Shown: positions 17,812 to 26,043 of the stretch, in pieces
Layout of the letters: every line of letters begins with the position of its first letter
Numbering within the stretch: the first letter of the stretch is position 1
Origin: Bacteroides mediterraneensis
GTDB lineage: Bacteria > Bacteroidota > Bacteroidia > Bacteroidales > Bacteroidaceae
Length of the DNA stretch: 64,000 nucleotides
Assembly: GCF_025993685.1 (NCBI RefSeq)
Contig: NZ_DAJPEN010000001.1
Coordinates: forward strand, 1,364,001 to 1,428,000
Direction: 5' to 3'
Position numbers and translations under genes: made by a program
The notes under the pieces: model-generated
Databases searched by the model: none
What the model saw: only the letters and a program-made list of their open reading frames with translations
What the model was told of the DNA's origin: nothing

Positions 17812-18906
17812 TTATTTCACGATTCCTTTCTCCAGATATTCTGCCAGGTTCGTGCGGATTTTCTCTCCCGCCTTTTCCACGGCCACCTTCGCCATATCCG
17901 AGTCTACCATAATCTTCACCAGCTGTTCGAAAGAAGTCTTGTTCGGGTCCCATCCCAGTTCCGCTCTGGCCTTGGTCGGGTCACCCCAGAGGTTCACCAC
18001 GTCCGTCGGGCGGTAGAAATCCTCGCTCACCTCCACCAGACACCTGCCGGTCGCCTTGTCGTATCCCTTTTCGTCGATACCCTTACCCCTGAATTCCAGT
18101 TCGATGCCCACATATTTGAAAGCCAGGTAGCAGAATTCCCGTACCGAATGCTGCACGCCCGTCGCGATGACAAAATCCTCCGGCGTCTTATGTTGCAGAA
18201 TCATCCACATACATTCCACGTAATCCTTGGCATACCCCCAGTCACGCAGCGAATCCAGATTGCCCAGATACAGCTTCTCCTGCTTTCCCTGTGCGATGCG
18301 TGCCGCTGCCAGTGTAATCTTACGCGTCACGAACGTCTCCCCGCGGCGTTCCGATTCATGGTTGAACAGGATACCCGAGCAGCAGAACATGTGATACGCC
18401 TCGCGGTATTCCTTCACAATCCAGTAACCATACAGTTTGGCCACCGCATACGGGCTGTACGGATGAAACGGCGTGTTCTCGTTCTGCGGTACCTCCTTCA
18501 CCTTCCCATAAAGTTCCGAAGTAGACGCCTGATAAATGCGGCACGTGTCCGTCAGACCGCATAGACGGACCGCCTCCAGCACCCGGAGCACCCCCGTGGC
18601 ATCCACGTTGGCCGTAAACTCCGGCGAGTCGAAGCTCACCTGCACATGGCTCTGTGCCGCCAGGTTGTATATTTCCGTAGGCCGCACCTTGCTCACCACC
18701 TGTAGCATACTCATCGAGTCCGTCAGGTCCGCATAATGCAGATGGAAGTTCGGTTTCCCCTCCAGATGCGCGATACGTTCGCGGAAGTCTACCGACGAGC
18801 GGCGGATGGTGCCGTGTACGTCATATCCTTTTTCCAATAAAAACTCAGCCAGGAAGGAACCGTCCTGTCCTGTGATACCCGTGATTAGTGCTGTTTTTCT
18901 TTCCAT
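17812..18906 (-). CDS. gmd: GDP-mannose 4,6-dehydratase
   Basis: First enzyme of the de novo GDP-L-fucose route: dehydrates GDP-D-mannose to the 4-keto-6-deoxy sugar. The extended SDR fold begins MERKTALITGITGQDGS, with the catalytic YxxxK (YAVAKLYGYW) near 150 and ASTSELYG before it. About 364 residues from the ATG at 18906, the family's usual size. The frame stays open to an ATG at 19023, but the added 39 residues are basic and have no family match, so I reject that start. The gene lies directly after a truncated tail-tube relic on the same strand, so this is the junction between capsule block and island. Confidence 0.95.
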   Translation of the reverse strand: MERKTALITGITGQDGSFLAEFLLEKGYDVHGTIRRSSVDFRERIAHLEGKPNFHLHYADLTDSMSMLQVVSKVRPTEIYNLAAQSHVQVSFDSPEFTANVDATGVLRVLEAVRLCGLTDTCRIYQASTSELYGKVKEVPQNENTPFHPYSPYAVAKLYGYWIVKEYREAYHMFCCSGILFNHESERRGETFVTRKITLAAARIAQGKQEKLYLGNLDSLRDWGYAKDYVECMWMILQHKTPEDFVIATGVQHSVREFCYLAFKYVGIELEFRGKGIDEKGYDKATGRCLVEVSEDFYRPTDVVNLWGDPTKARAELGWDPNKTSFEQLVKIMVDSDMAKVAVEKAGEKIRTNLAEYLEKGIVK

Positions 18907-19019
18907 ATTTGTGTATAACCTTGTTCTCTTTGTGAAGTTTGTAATTGCGAATATCGGCTTTTTTCTTTGATTTTTACACCTTTTCGCGGAGAAATCCATC
19001 TTCCAAGAACAAGAATCTC

Positions 19020-19183
19020 TCATAAAAGGTCGCCCGTCTTTCTCAGTCCCGGCATTTTCAGCAGGGTGAACACCAGACTGTCGCCTGCGCGATAAGTGAT
19101 TTCCTCGAATACCGTTTCCAGGCCCGACACCTCGCTGCAGGAAATGTCGTCTACGTTCGAGATAGATATTCGTTATCGGTCAT
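19020..19183 (-). pseudogene. truncated contractile-tail tube protein (gp19-like) relic
   Basis: Short minus-strand relic downstream of the sheath gene. Translating 19020-19172 gives an open stretch with DISCSEVSGLETVFEEITY followed by RAGDSLVFTLLKMPGL. That is the hallmark N-terminal region of T4-like/eCIS tail-tube proteins (the S-E-V-S-G-L block and the KMPGL block). An ATG at 19183 opens a few codons (MTDNEYLSR) in a different frame, so the original start is frame-shifted away. The frame ends at a TGA at 19020-19022 after about 50 residues, whereas the family is about 140-150 residues. Both ends are therefore lost and the gene cannot make a tube. Confidence 0.7.
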
Positions 19184-19204
19184 ACCATTGATTATCTGTT
19201 TTTA

Positions 19205-20659
19205 TCAGCTCTTCTGCATTTGCTGTTGGAAAGTGATTTCGATGAATTCGGCGGGATGCGTCATTGCCACCAGTACGGTGACGCGCAGGATACCTTCCAG
19301 TATGTCATCACCCGTCATCGTGTCGCCCAATCCCACATGTACTTCGAATGCGTCTTCTGGAGTGGCTCCGGCCAGTCCGCCATATTTCCACACAATGCGC
19401 AAGAAATTCTCTATCATGCTCTTCATGTTGCTCCAGGTATTCGCGTCGTTCGGCTCGCACACGTAGGCACGTGCGGCGTTCTTCACCGAAATCTCCAGGA
19501 AACTCACCGTACGTCGCACGTTGATATACCGCCAGTCCAGCGAGTTGCCGTCCAGTGTGCGTGCTCCCCACACCTTTACGCCTTCTCCACGGAACATGCG
19601 TATCACGTTGATTGCCTTTCCCGTCATCGGGGTGTTCAGGTTGGCCTGCTCGTCATCGTCAAGGTCTTTCGCCGGTCTGTCCACGTAGTTCAGTGAGACG
19701 TTTGCCGGCGCTTTCCATACGCCGCGGGTCTGGTCTACCATTTTGTATAGTCCGGCCATGGCTGCCGAAGGCGGAAGCAGGTTCAGGTAGTCCTTGATTT
19801 TCTTTGCCAGCGCCCTGTATTCAGGAAGGTTCTGCATCAGTGCATTGTGCAGGTTGTTGCGATGCAAAGGCCCGTCGCTGTCATTCTTCTTTATTTCGTC
19901 GGTTTCTCCCTGTATATAAGCATCAAGCTGGTCATTGCCGGTTTTAAAATCTTTGGAGATATCCAGGTTCATCACCTCCCCGTCAATGTCGTTGTCCGAC
20001 AAAACCGTTGTTTCCAGCCACGGATAATAGGCGGCTCCATAGGCCAGGAAATTGTTCCCCACCTTGGTGCGGAAGTCTTCCATATTCCCGTTTTGGGGCA
20101 CATCCAGAATGGCGAAACGGTTGTTTGCGGCGCAGTGTGACAGCATGGTCGTGTAGAAGTCGGCATATCCGTTTGTTTCCACCGCTTCGGGAATGACGAG
20201 CAGGGTAATTCCCGCTTCCATTTCCAGCGCAGGCAATACCCTATTGTTCACGATATCCTTGTCGAGGGTACCCGTGGCATAATCGCCCACCGACACAATA
20301 TAGCAGGTGCCGCCGCCGTTTGCGAAGAACAGCCTCATGTGATAGTACAGCGTACAATGTTTGTTGTTCAGTGTCGCCTGAAGTATTTTTTCTCCAAATT
20401 TCACTGAAGCTGTGGCCGATTCCGTGACTGCATCCGTTACAGCTATGTCAAAGCGGTGTATCTGCGGTCCTCCGAAATACAGTTCATATTCCAGCATCGA
20501 TGAAATCCGGACAGGCTTGTTCTGTAAGGATTCCGTTCCATTCTGTGTTTTTTCGGTCAGCCCGATGAATACCGGGATGGCGGTTTCGGCTACCACTATG
20601 GAGTTTCCGAAAGCGTTTTTCTCCTTGATGTAAACGCCGGGTGTCTTATATTCTCCCAT
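19205..20659 (-). CDS. contractile tail sheath protein (phage tail / extracellular contractile injection type)
   Basis: Sheath subunit of a phage tail-like contractile injection machine. The 484-residue protein begins TPGVYIKEKNAFGNSIV and continues ETAIPVFIGLTEK, the usual sheath N-terminus. The conserved C-terminal domain includes IRMFRGEGVKVWGARTL, RTVSFLEISVKNAAR and LRVTVLVAMTHPAEFIEITF. It looks full length and open. No baseplate, spike, ATPase or intact tube gene is in the window, so it is an orphan. It lies 20 bases after a small gene with a -7 box. It is closest in style to Bacteroidetes extracellular or T6SS-iv-like systems, though a prophage origin is possible. Confidence 0.85.
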   Translation of the reverse strand: MGEYKTPGVYIKEKNAFGNSIVVAETAIPVFIGLTEKTQNGTESLQNKPVRISSMLEYELYFGGPQIHRFDIAVTDAVTESATASVKFGEKILQATLNNKHCTLYYHMRLFFANGGGTCYIVSVGDYATGTLDKDIVNNRVLPALEMEAGITLLVIPEAVETNGYADFYTTMLSHCAANNRFAILDVPQNGNMEDFRTKVGNNFLAYGAAYYPWLETTVLSDNDIDGEVMNLDISKDFKTGNDQLDAYIQGETDEIKKNDSDGPLHRNNLHNALMQNLPEYRALAKKIKDYLNLLPPSAAMAGLYKMVDQTRGVWKAPANVSLNYVDRPAKDLDDDEQANLNTPMTGKAINVIRMFRGEGVKVWGARTLDGNSLDWRYINVRRTVSFLEISVKNAARAYVCEPNDANTWSNMKSMIENFLRIVWKYGGLAGATPEDAFEVHVGLGDTMTGDDILEGILRVTVLVAMTHPAEFIEITFQQQMQKS

Positions 20660-20679
20660 ATTGTTCTCTATTTAAATAT

Positions 20680-21072
20680 TTAACGTGTACGATTGTTGTC
20701 AGAAACGTCCGTTATCTTTTGCAGGTAACTGTACATGCCTAAGAACCAAGCTTCCACCTCCATGATGGCAAAGTGCGATTTCATCACTTTGTCAAGTCCC
20801 TGTTTATGAATAATATCATTTCGCGTGTTTTTGAATTTTTCATTTACTTTTGAGTCAATTTGTCTGTTCTTTACGCAGATATGATAATTGTCACAGTACA
20901 TGTCATTCAGTCCCACAATCAAGTCATATCCGTTGTTCAGGAGGCGTGGAGCTTCTTTCAGCATCTTGCTCATTACGGTTTGGTCATTTCCTACGTTGTA
21001 AATAAGGTAGAAGTTCTCACTGTCCCTTGTCCCGATGAGAGATTCTTTATAAAAGAAATGAGTAAGTTGCAT
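20680..21072 (-). CDS. unknown protein, faintly TOPRIM/DUF4276-like
   Basis: 130-residue cytoplasmic protein I do not firmly recognise. The pattern NNGYDLIVGLNDMYCDNYH followed by AIMEVEAWFLGMYSYL recalls the C-terminal half of small TOPRIM-type proteins (DUF4276/RloB), where a D-x-Y stretch and an E-x-E-A-W-F motif occur. The N-terminal TOPRIM glutamate segment is missing or diverged, so it may be a truncated member. It has its own -7 box (21095-21102) and is followed after 20 bases by the sheath gene. It is AT-rich compared with the capsule genes. Confidence 0.45.
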   Translation of the reverse strand: MQLTHFFYKESLIGTRDSENFYLIYNVGNDQTVMSKMLKEAPRLLNNGYDLIVGLNDMYCDNYHICVKNRQIDSKVNEKFKNTRNDIIHKQGLDKVMKSHFAIMEVEAWFLGMYSYLQKITDVSDNNRTR

Positions 21073-21094
21073 TTTTATTTTCTACGATTATTCA

Positions 21095-21102
21095 CAAAGG
21101 TA
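21095..21102 (-). promoter_or_regulatory. -7 box for the sheath operon (TACCTTTG on minus strand)
   Basis: Exact TAnnTTTG match on the minus strand, 22 bases before the ATG at 21072. It implies that the orphan sheath gene may still be transcribed. Confidence 0.55.
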
Positions 21103-21244
21103 ATAAAAATACGGAATGAAACATACTTTTCATTTATTGAAAAATAAAAGTGAAGAGTTAATTTCCTTCTTGTCCCTTTGCTTTTACCTTCTCGCTTTTT
21201 ATCTTACTTTCTCAGTTATCTTCTCTTTATATATCCATTCTTTC

Positions 21245-21260
21245 GTGTGCCTCCGATAAA
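21245..21260. mobile_element. solitary IS66-type terminus-like motif
   Basis: GTGTGCCTCCGATAAA differs from GTAAGCCTCCGATAAA (23054, 32220) at the second and third bases after GT. Such GTAAGC-starting ends are typical of IS66-family terminal repeats. No transposase lies beside it. The rest of 21103-21404 is AT-rich and holds nothing else I can name. Confidence 0.35.
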
Positions 21261-21404
21261 CCCGTATATCCATATATAAACACTCATTTATAAGGTAGTG
21301 AACCCACACATTAAGCGGATTGCATGACGGGACGACCGTTGTCCTGACACTACAAAGGTTGAAAAGCGGTTTCAAATTTTCCCAATCTATTTCGTCAGCT
21401 CTCG

Positions 21405-21480
21405 TTTCATGTCTTGGTTACTTTACCAAGAGAATGCTTGATAAGCCATTATACCTTAACTCACATATCATGATCGAAGC
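21405..21480 (+). repeat. 76-bp copy of an internal part of the 269-residue gene
   Basis: This stretch matches 23878-23953 with a single mismatch. Translated, it gives SCLGYFTKRMLDKPLYLNSH, an internal piece of the 269-residue protein. Flanks do not match, so it is a relic of a second copy of that gene lying just upstream of the patatin gene. Confidence 0.85.
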
Positions 21481-21578
21481 CTCTTTCTTTTTAAACAAAA
21501 TATTTTCTGATATTACGAAAATAAAAAAACACTATATTTACACGTCATTATATATTAAACCTGATTAATACATTTATT

Positions 21579-23033
21579 ATGGACAATACATTATGCAACA
21601 GACTGAATGTTGCCCTTACATTGTCGGGAGGCGGATATAGGGCAGCTACATTCCACTTAGGGGTCCTGTCGTACATGGATTCCATTAAAATAGGTGGAAA
21701 ATCTCTTATAGATTCTATTATAGCAATTTCTACAGTTTCAGGCGGTTCCATTACAGGCCTCTTCTACATGATGAAAAAGGCAGAAAACGGAAACGTTGAA
21801 AACTCTGAAATCTGGAGCGAACTGTATCATTTTCTTACAAATGAAGATTTGGTAACAGACGGACTTTCCCGGCTATCTTCCAATCCGGACTCTCTTATCA
21901 AGGCTATGGCCGCTGTATATAACGATAAACTGTTTCACGGTGCAGAGGCCGGTTTGCTGATGGATTATGTAGAAAGAAATGACAACTTGCATCAGATTGC
22001 GGCAAATGCCACCGATTTCAACAACGGCCTGCCTTTCAGATTCCAGTTTACCGATAAGGTAGATTCTACCGAGAAATTTGAATATGGCTTTGTAGGTAAT
22101 GGAAAGTACAGTATTCCGCGTAATATAGCAAGACGCATCAAACTGGGGGATATTCTGGCATGTTCTTCTTGTTTTCCGGGTGGTTTTGAGCCTATGATGT
22201 TTCCGGATACGTTTAATCTTGTCGGTGTGGAGGGAGTGGATAAACTGCCTGAAATCGGCATCATGGATGGCGGTATAGATGACAACCAGGGCATTGACTC
22301 AATTCTTCTTGCAGAACAGCAGTTGGAAAAGAAACTTAATTCTCCTGACGACAGAGCGGTAATCGACCTTATTATAATTTCTGATGTATCTACCGGAAAG
22401 TTTACTCCATACTCACCTTCCACAGTTTCTATGCCAAAACTTATAGGAAGAATCAAGCTTAAAAGGCTTTTCCCTCTCAAATCTATGAGAAAGTGGATTG
22501 ACAATCTTCTGAAAGGCACTGTCATGGAAGGGAAAACCGATTATCTGATGGATTTGAGAATTTCGGAGGTTGTCACTCTCCTGGCCAACAGGCTGAATTG
22601 CCTGATGCTTCTTACACAGTCCATTTTCATGAAGCGCGTGAGGGGACTGAGCTATGACAGGGTTTACAGAGATGACAAATGGAACGGAAGGGTTATTGCC
22701 AATATTATCAATTCTACCGTTGCCCAACAGAACTGTGATATGTTCAATCCGTCGGATAAGCTTAAGGAAAATTCAGCCAAGGCTCTTGGTTTCGGCACCA
22801 CTCTATGGTTCACAAGCGAGGATTTCAAGAATAATATTCCAGAAGTTCTGATTGCCGCAGGACAGTATTCGGTGTGCATGAATCTGCTTAAGTATGTAAG
22901 AAAGATTGAAGCCGACATCAAATTCTCTAACGGAAGCAACGCTAAAATATTACTCCAGTGTAAAGAACAATTGGAAAAAGACTGGAAAGCTTTCAATGAG
23001 AACCCTTATTGCATGACGGGGTTAGTGAAATAA
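21579..23033 (+). CDS. patatin-like phospholipase without signal peptide
   Basis: Predicted phospholipase or acyl-hydrolase with a Ser-Asp dyad. The 484-residue protein has the oxyanion loop LSGGGYRAA at 15-23, the nucleophile elbow TVSGGSITG with Ser54, and the second catalytic residue in IMDGGIDDNQG with Asp near 230. The SGG-S form of the elbow is closer to the cytosolic PLA2-like branch than to plain GTSAG patatins. No signal peptide, lipobox or membrane helix is visible, so it would stay in the cytoplasm or leave by a dedicated machine. It heads a plus-strand set with the 269-residue protein and the phospholipase B-like gene. A role as an injected lipid-degrading effector is an inference from context. 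Confidence 0.85.
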   Translation: MDNTLCNRLNVALTLSGGGYRAATFHLGVLSYMDSIKIGGKSLIDSIIAISTVSGGSITGLFYMMKKAENGNVENSEIWSELYHFLTNEDLVTDGLSRLSSNPDSLIKAMAAVYNDKLFHGAEAGLLMDYVERNDNLHQIAANATDFNNGLPFRFQFTDKVDSTEKFEYGFVGNGKYSIPRNIARRIKLGDILACSSCFPGGFEPMMFPDTFNLVGVEGVDKLPEIGIMDGGIDDNQGIDSILLAEQQLEKKLNSPDDRAVIDLIIISDVSTGKFTPYSPSTVSMPKLIGRIKLKRLFPLKSMRKWIDNLLKGTVMEGKTDYLMDLRISEVVTLLANRLNCLMLLTQSIFMKRVRGLSYDRVYRDDKWNGRVIANIINSTVAQQNCDMFNPSDKLKENSAKALGFGTTLWFTSEDFKNNIPEVLIAAGQYSVCMNLLKYVRKIEADIKFSNGSNAKILLQCKEQLEKDWKAFNENPYCMTGLVK

Positions 23034-23053
23034 GTGAGGCCGATACCTTTTCT

Positions 23054-23069
23054 GTAAGCCTCCGATAAA
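23054..23069. mobile_element. solitary IS66-type terminus (GTAAGCCTCCGATAAA)
   Basis: Lies 21 bases after the patatin stop codon. The same motif stands at 32220 and variants at 21245 and 25877; reverse-complement versions at 31906-31922 and 34812-34828 read GTAAGCATCCGATAAAA. These look like stranded IS66-family ends. Confidence 0.5.
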
Positions 23070-23093
23070 GTAACATTGTAGATTCATAAAACA

Positions 23094-23140
23094 GCAAACT
23101 CTTCTTGTCAGCCAGTATAAAGTTGACAGGAAGAGTTTGC
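23094..23140. other. strong stem-loop after the patatin gene
   Basis: Arms 23094-23110 and 23124-23140 pair at 16 of 17 positions around a 13-base loop. No T-run follows, so it is not a classic intrinsic terminator. It may be a 3' end stabiliser or part of an insertion-sequence end. Confidence 0.6.
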
Positions 23141-23273
23141 CTTGCAGGTGGCAAGCAATAAACAGATCATAGATGACCGCTACAACCGGAAAGCATTTAT
23201 CTTGACCAGCCAGCTTCTCGTTGCACTTGATATGATGTGTTCCAAAGCGAACTCATTGCAGAAGCCTGCATAA
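23139..23273 (+). pseudogene. IS21-family istB fragment
   Basis: Open stretch of 44 codons ending at TAA 23271-23273. It contains QIIDDRYNRKAFILTSQL, which matches the DRY...TSQLP block of IstB-type transposition ATPases. No Walker motifs or istA remain. It is a relic between the patatin and 269-residue genes. The following 23274-23423 holds nothing recognisable beyond a possible weak promoter (TA-N3-TTTG at 23396-23404). Confidence 0.65.
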
Positions 23274-23423
23274 GGCAATAAAATTTCACCTCAAAGGAGA
23301 AGCTTAAGAAATAAATCTTAAATTTGCCAATGATACTGAATACTAACTGGGGATTGAACGGGTATCCGCCGGAATATGCATAAGCTTGCAACAAGTATTA
23401 TTTGAACATTAAAAACTAAAAAA

Positions 23424-24233
23424 ATGGGAAAAAAGGATTTTAAAACATTACGCTACAATGAGGCTATCGCCAATGGTGTATTTGACATGATTAAATCTGC
23501 ACAACCCACAATAGGTAAAGCAGCAATGGGAGCTTTTAAAGCTGTATTCGGAAATTCTGCAAACGATGGTGTTTCTTCAGGCTGTTATAAGGTAAGCCTT
23601 GGAACGAACGACAATGGAGAGGAATCAATGATACAGTTTGCACACGAGGACGGTCATTTATATGTAATTAACCCATCTCTTAACGAATCTTTTACTCTGA
23701 ACTTGCCTTGTAAAGGCAAAGACCTTGCCGGACAGCAGATTCTGTTGAGACCTTTCTCTAAAATTGATGTAACAGAAGATTTCAACAAAGCCGCTAAATA
23801 TAATGCAACAAGATTCGGGCTTACTTCATCCCCTACATCCTACGAAACACAATGTTCCAATGGTGGCTCAGGAATTATTTCATGTCTTGGTTACTTTACC
23901 AAGAGAATGCTTGATAAGCCATTATACCTTAACTCACATATCATGATTGAAGCAATTGGTAACAACCTGAAGATTTCTCTTCGAGGAGGTCTTGAAGTTC
24001 AATACGGTCAGGGCTTGTCTATAAGACAGTCTGATGGTGGTGCCGAAAAGAATTTCTCCAAAGTATTTGCCACAAGAGAAGTACAGGACACCGTGGTTAC
24101 CGACGGTTCAGACGCTTACATTATGCTTGACAATGCTCTCGACGATTATGAAATGGAAGACGATTTGATGATTATCGGAGATCTGGTGTTTGTTAATGTG
24201 ACAGGCCAAAGATTGCAGTGCCGACTCTTTTAA
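23424..24233 (+). CDS. uncharacterised 269-residue protein, repeated family
   Basis: I do not recognise this protein. It has 269 residues, no signal peptide and no clear membrane helix. The N-terminal third is Ala/Gly/Lys-rich (IGKAAMGAFKAVFGNSAND) and might be membrane-active or helical. The rest reads as beta-rich (YKVSLGTNDNGEESMIQF, HLYVINPSLNESFTLNL, ISLRGGLEVQYGQGLSIRQ, DLVFVNVTGQRLQ). One fragment of it recurs at 21405-21480 and its C-terminal third at 31923-32195, so at least three copies once existed. It is followed after 35 bases by the phospholipase B-like gene. The repeated association with lipid hydrolases suggests a carrier, immunity or adaptor role, but that is a guess. Confidence 0.8.
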   Translation: MGKKDFKTLRYNEAIANGVFDMIKSAQPTIGKAAMGAFKAVFGNSANDGVSSGCYKVSLGTNDNGEESMIQFAHEDGHLYVINPSLNESFTLNLPCKGKDLAGQQILLRPFSKIDVTEDFNKAAKYNATRFGLTSSPTSYETQCSNGGSGIISCLGYFTKRMLDKPLYLNSHIMIEAIGNNLKISLRGGLEVQYGQGLSIRQSDGGAEKNFSKVFATREVQDTVVTDGSDAYIMLDNALDDYEMEDDLMIIGDLVFVNVTGQRLQCRLF

Positions 24234-24268
24234 CATAAGTATTAGTTAATAACTTAATTCTATAAAAT

Positions 24269-25873
24269 ATGGAGAAGAAATTACAAGAAAGAAAGTACAT
24301 GCTGAATGCTTTTTGCGTCGGCTATGCAGCAATGACAGATAACTGCTGGAATTTCAGTATTATATGTCGCCATCCCTTTTTGGTACTTCTGAACGAATAT
24401 TACGCCGGTTTCATTCAGGGCAAGCTGCAAGGCGTTGACATGATAAAGGCCGCACGTAATAACACATGGAAGAACTCGTTTTTATGTGACACGGGCCACA
24501 CATTTCCCAAGCAACTTCCGCCAACTACCGAGCTGGAGAGAGCCTCAGGCCTGTTGACGGTCAATTATAACCATACAATCAAATGGATTGAAGGGAACAG
24601 GCTTGATCCGTTAAAGGGCAGATGTGCCATGGCGATAGAGAGATTGTTCTTCCGCCTGTGGGGTGTCTTTGACGGATTGACATTGGAACATTACAGAGAC
24701 TTGGACAAAGTGAAAAAAGACGTGTACACGCCACAGCAAGGCATGAAGTTAGGCTACGGCGACGATGAGGTGACTTTCGGCGATCTCTATTTCATCAACA
24801 CGCAGATGGACTTGATGGATGTTGCGGCCAGTTCATTGGAAAGCACATACGGCCTGACAAAGCCTGACCATTGTTCGGCCTTTGCCAAACGTACCTTGGG
24901 CGGCGACATCGTCTGGACGCATAACAGTTGGTGCGGTTTCCTCTCGCAATCGCATACAATATCATACGTCATTGGCGATGAAAATCCCGAGTTTATCACC
25001 CAGAACTCTTACTGCTTCGGTCAAGTGGGCAGCAACATGGACTTTGGTTTCAACGGTCATGGGATATGCTTCAACGAAACCACGCACAGGTACTCTTACA
25101 ACAAGCCGACTGCAGAGGGCGTGTGGTTGTGTTGGCGTTCTGCCGCCGCTGAGATGTTCGCCCAAAGCATAGACGACTTTTATGAATACCTTTCAGCCGA
25201 CAACACAGGCACCTACCTGAACGGCTACATGGTCATAGACGCAAGGAAAAAGGAGATGGCCTTGATTGAAATGAGTTACAAGCGGTTCGGCATGTTGAGG
25301 AGCGGACAAGACGGATCGTTGACAGGTATGTTCTCTACCGGCGAAGAGTTCGATATGAACCTTGATTACGACAATCACCTGATGACGGGTGAGTACATCT
25401 TGGGGGTGAATTACCCTGTCATTAAGAAAATCGCATACGACTTGGCATCCACTGACAACAGGCCCATGCGCCGTGTCCAGTTCTTCAACATGATTGGTAA
25501 AGTGAAGAATATGGAGGATGCCAAGGAGTTGATAACCTACATTTCGGATGACGAGCCGCTTTCCATTTGTGGTCGCTGGGACATCGGCACAGGCACCACG
25601 GAATACCCGAAGACAATTCCTGACGGTGCTGTTGACGCAAAGGCATTTTCTGCGTACAAGGTGTGCGAACTGCTCGACAGTCTGACGTTCACTTCTTGCG
25701 AGCAAGGCGGGTGCGTATCTTTCTGGATGCGCTATGGCGTGGCCCCGTTCAAGGGCGAGAATTTCGTATGGTCGAAGTCGCAGTGGGCGGAATACAAGGA
25801 CGACCCGGAAAAGGATTTCGTACCCGACGACGTTTCGGGAGCGTGGAACCAGACAAAGCTGTATATGAAATGA
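24269..25873 (+). CDS. phospholipase B-like Ntn hydrolase
   Basis: Predicted N-terminal-nucleophile hydrolase of the phospholipase B-like (PLBD/laminin-A) type, 534 residues. The diagnostic block is DHCSAFAKRTLGGDIVW followed by THNSWCGF. Cys202 is the predicted nucleophile and His218-Asn219 lie 16 residues on, nearly the 17-residue Cys-to-His spacing of mammalian PLBD2. In that family the chain cuts itself before the Cys, so residues 1-201 would be the propeptide. Later blocks (GFNGHGICFNETTHRYSY, YLNGYMVIDARKKEMALIEMSY) fit an alpha-beta-beta-alpha Ntn fold. No signal peptide is seen, unlike the lysosomal members. A C45/acylase-like enzyme is the main alternative. Together with the patatin gene it forms a lipid-active pair. 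Confidence 0.7.
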   Translation: MEKKLQERKYMLNAFCVGYAAMTDNCWNFSIICRHPFLVLLNEYYAGFIQGKLQGVDMIKAARNNTWKNSFLCDTGHTFPKQLPPTTELERASGLLTVNYNHTIKWIEGNRLDPLKGRCAMAIERLFFRLWGVFDGLTLEHYRDLDKVKKDVYTPQQGMKLGYGDDEVTFGDLYFINTQMDLMDVAASSLESTYGLTKPDHCSAFAKRTLGGDIVWTHNSWCGFLSQSHTISYVIGDENPEFITQNSYCFGQVGSNMDFGFNGHGICFNETTHRYSYNKPTAEGVWLCWRSAAAEMFAQSIDDFYEYLSADNTGTYLNGYMVIDARKKEMALIEMSYKRFGMLRSGQDGSLTGMFSTGEEFDMNLDYDNHLMTGEYILGVNYPVIKKIAYDLASTDNRPMRRVQFFNMIGKVKNMEDAKELITYISDDEPLSICGRWDIGTGTTEYPKTIPDGAVDAKAFSAYKVCELLDSLTFTSCEQGGCVSFWMRYGVAPFKGENFVWSKSQWAEYKDDPEKDFVPDDVSGAWNQTKLYMK

Positions 25874-25876
25874 AGC

Positions 25877-25985
25877 GTAAGCCTCCAGTAAGCTACACAT
25901 AAGCATTTGTTAAACTACAGGTGTTAAACCTATATATAATACAACAATAGCGACTGTCACTATAAATCTAATAGTTACAGTCGCT
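25877..25985. mobile_element. IS66-type end motif plus IS66 right-end relic with hairpin
   Basis: A GTAAGCCTCCAGTA end-like motif at 25877-25890 starts 4 bases after the hydrolase stop. A second end (ATAAGCATTTG, 25899) leads into a right-end segment shared with 31587 and 38335. That segment carries a stem-loop at 25949-25985 (arms AGCGACTG.../...CAGTCGCT). No transposase sequence remains here. Confidence 0.6.
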
Positions 25986-26043
25986 AGAGTGTGTCTGAGG
26001 CCAGTTTGCCTTAGAAGTGATGATGCAAAGTTAATAGACAATT

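Noticed and set aside
16628..18016. 462-codon plus-strand frame opposite fcl and gmd
   Set aside because: Spans two unrelated genes on the other strand and shows no family motif.
18907..19023. N-terminal 39-residue extension of gmd
   Set aside because: Basic, unmatched residues and a position over the island junction; the family start is at 18906.
23396..23404. Promoter for the 269-residue gene
   Set aside because: TA-N3-TTTG has one base too many in the spacer and no -33 element, so it was not called as a promoter feature.
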